Of a stretch of 64,000 bases of DNA, positions 63,739 to 64,000 are shown in pieces. How positions within the stretch are numbered: the first letter of the stretch is position 1; every line of letters begins with the position of its first letter. Made by a program: the position numbers and the translations under genes. This DNA comes from Mycobacterium scrofulaceum. Its GTDB lineage: Bacteria > Actinomycetota > Actinomycetes > Mycobacteriales > Mycobacteriaceae. A model generated the notes under the pieces. That model had not been told where the DNA came from. It saw only the letters and a program-made list of their open reading frames with translations, and did no database searches. The stretch spans positions 1-64,000 of the forward strand of contig NZ_LZJW01000033.1 of assembly GCF_001667885.1 (NCBI RefSeq), read 5' to 3'.

Positions 63739-64000
63739 TCAGGTGTGGACGATCCAGCCCGCTTCCGTGTAGGGAGCGGGGTCCGAGGGATCGTTGACAG
63801 TGATGAACAGGTCTCCTGCCGCCGGCATGGTGAAGCCGACGAATCCGTGGGCGGTCTGCCCGTCATGAAGGCCGCCCGCCTGCAGCGGGGGCATCTTGTC
63901 GAGCCTCTGGAAGTCGACCGCAAGCGTTCCCGGCACGGGCGCATTGTCGGGATGCGTCATCGGCTGATTGCCGCCGCCGTAGCCGGCGAACATGTAGTTG
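63739..64000 (-). CDS. Partial protein, C-terminal part only (5' end beyond window)
   Basis: The frame is open to the window edge and codes for at least 86 residues ending AGWIVHT. The text NAPVPGTLAVDFQRLDKMPPLQAGG, DGQTAHGFVGFTMPAAGDLFITVND looks like the end of a secreted beta-sandwich domain. The family is not recognised. It converges with the serine hydrolase gene, 6 bp apart. Confidence 0.65.
   Translation of the reverse strand, partial: NYMFAGYGGGNQPMTHPDNAPVPGTLAVDFQRLDKMPPLQAGGLHDGQTAHGFVGFTMPAAGDLFITVNDPSDPAPYTEAGWIVHT

Overview
The window is high-GC actinobacterial DNA and almost certainly from a slow-growing Mycobacterium, probably close to the M. avium complex. It carries a single-chain type I fatty acid synthase, MmpL, MmpS-like, Eis-like and LdtB proteins, a DUF3556 membrane protein and MIRU-like micro-ORFs. 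Most of positions 17000-59200 follows the gene order of M. tuberculosis Rv2525c to Rv2495c: Rv2525c, fas, acpS, Rv2522c, bcp, Rv2520c, ldtB, tRNA-His, orn, Rv2510c, Rv2509, Rv2508c, Rv2507, Rv2506, scoA, scoB, accD1, accA1, fadE19, Rv2499c, citE and pdhA, pdhB, pdhC. These assignments come from recalled family features and gene order, not from a database search.

Positions 1-17000 are an accessory catabolic region. They encode an acyl-CoA dehydrogenase (broken at the window edge), an F420-type oxidoreductase, a GntR regulator with an SDR, a fused double CaiB-type CoA-transferase, a 3Fe-4S ferredoxin, a P450, a KshA-like Rieske oxygenase, a CaiC-like acyl-CoA ligase, an NTF2-like protein, two MaoC/hotdog proteins, an aldehyde dehydrogenase, a CrtC/AttH-like lipocalin protein, and a second Rieske oxygenase facing a MerR regulator. 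The set fits oxidative attack, CoA activation and beta-oxidation of a hydrophobic, possibly polycyclic or isoprenoid, acid. The substrate cannot be read from the sequence. Four divergent intergenic regions share an AT-rich motif that may be the operator of the local GntR protein. The MerR gene and the Rieske gene it faces share a textbook MerR-type promoter.

Positions 17000-31700 hold the lipid-synthesis core: Rv2525c-like Tat protein, fas, acpS, an M20 peptidase, bcp and a DUF3618 protein, with three small exported proteins between the peptidase and bcp. Positions 31700-46100 hold DUF3556, tRNA-Lys, an Eis-like acetyltransferase, MmpL, a DMT permease, ldtB, a lipoprotein, tRNA-His, orn, a HerA/FtsK-like ATPase, a mycolate-reductase-like SDR, a 57-bp tandem repeat, an MFS-like permease and an MmpS-domain membrane protein.

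Positions 46100-58040 are the branched-chain amino-acid catabolic locus. A TetR regulator (Rv2506/BkaR-like) faces scoA-scoB-accD1-accA1-fadE19-maoC-citE, followed by the branched-chain keto-acid dehydrogenase genes. Two 19-codon micro-ORFs resembling MIRU elements are inserted with 4-bp overlaps at both ends. The end of the window has a small secreted protein, an enoyl-CoA hydratase, an AT-richer patch with one orphan gene, and a DJ-1/PfpI protein followed by a translationally coupled ATP-grasp and serine-hydrolase pair that may form an undescribed pathway.

The left edge carries a 77-bp perfect inverted repeat that folds the acyl-CoA dehydrogenase gene back on itself. It is either a local rearrangement or an assembly chimera.
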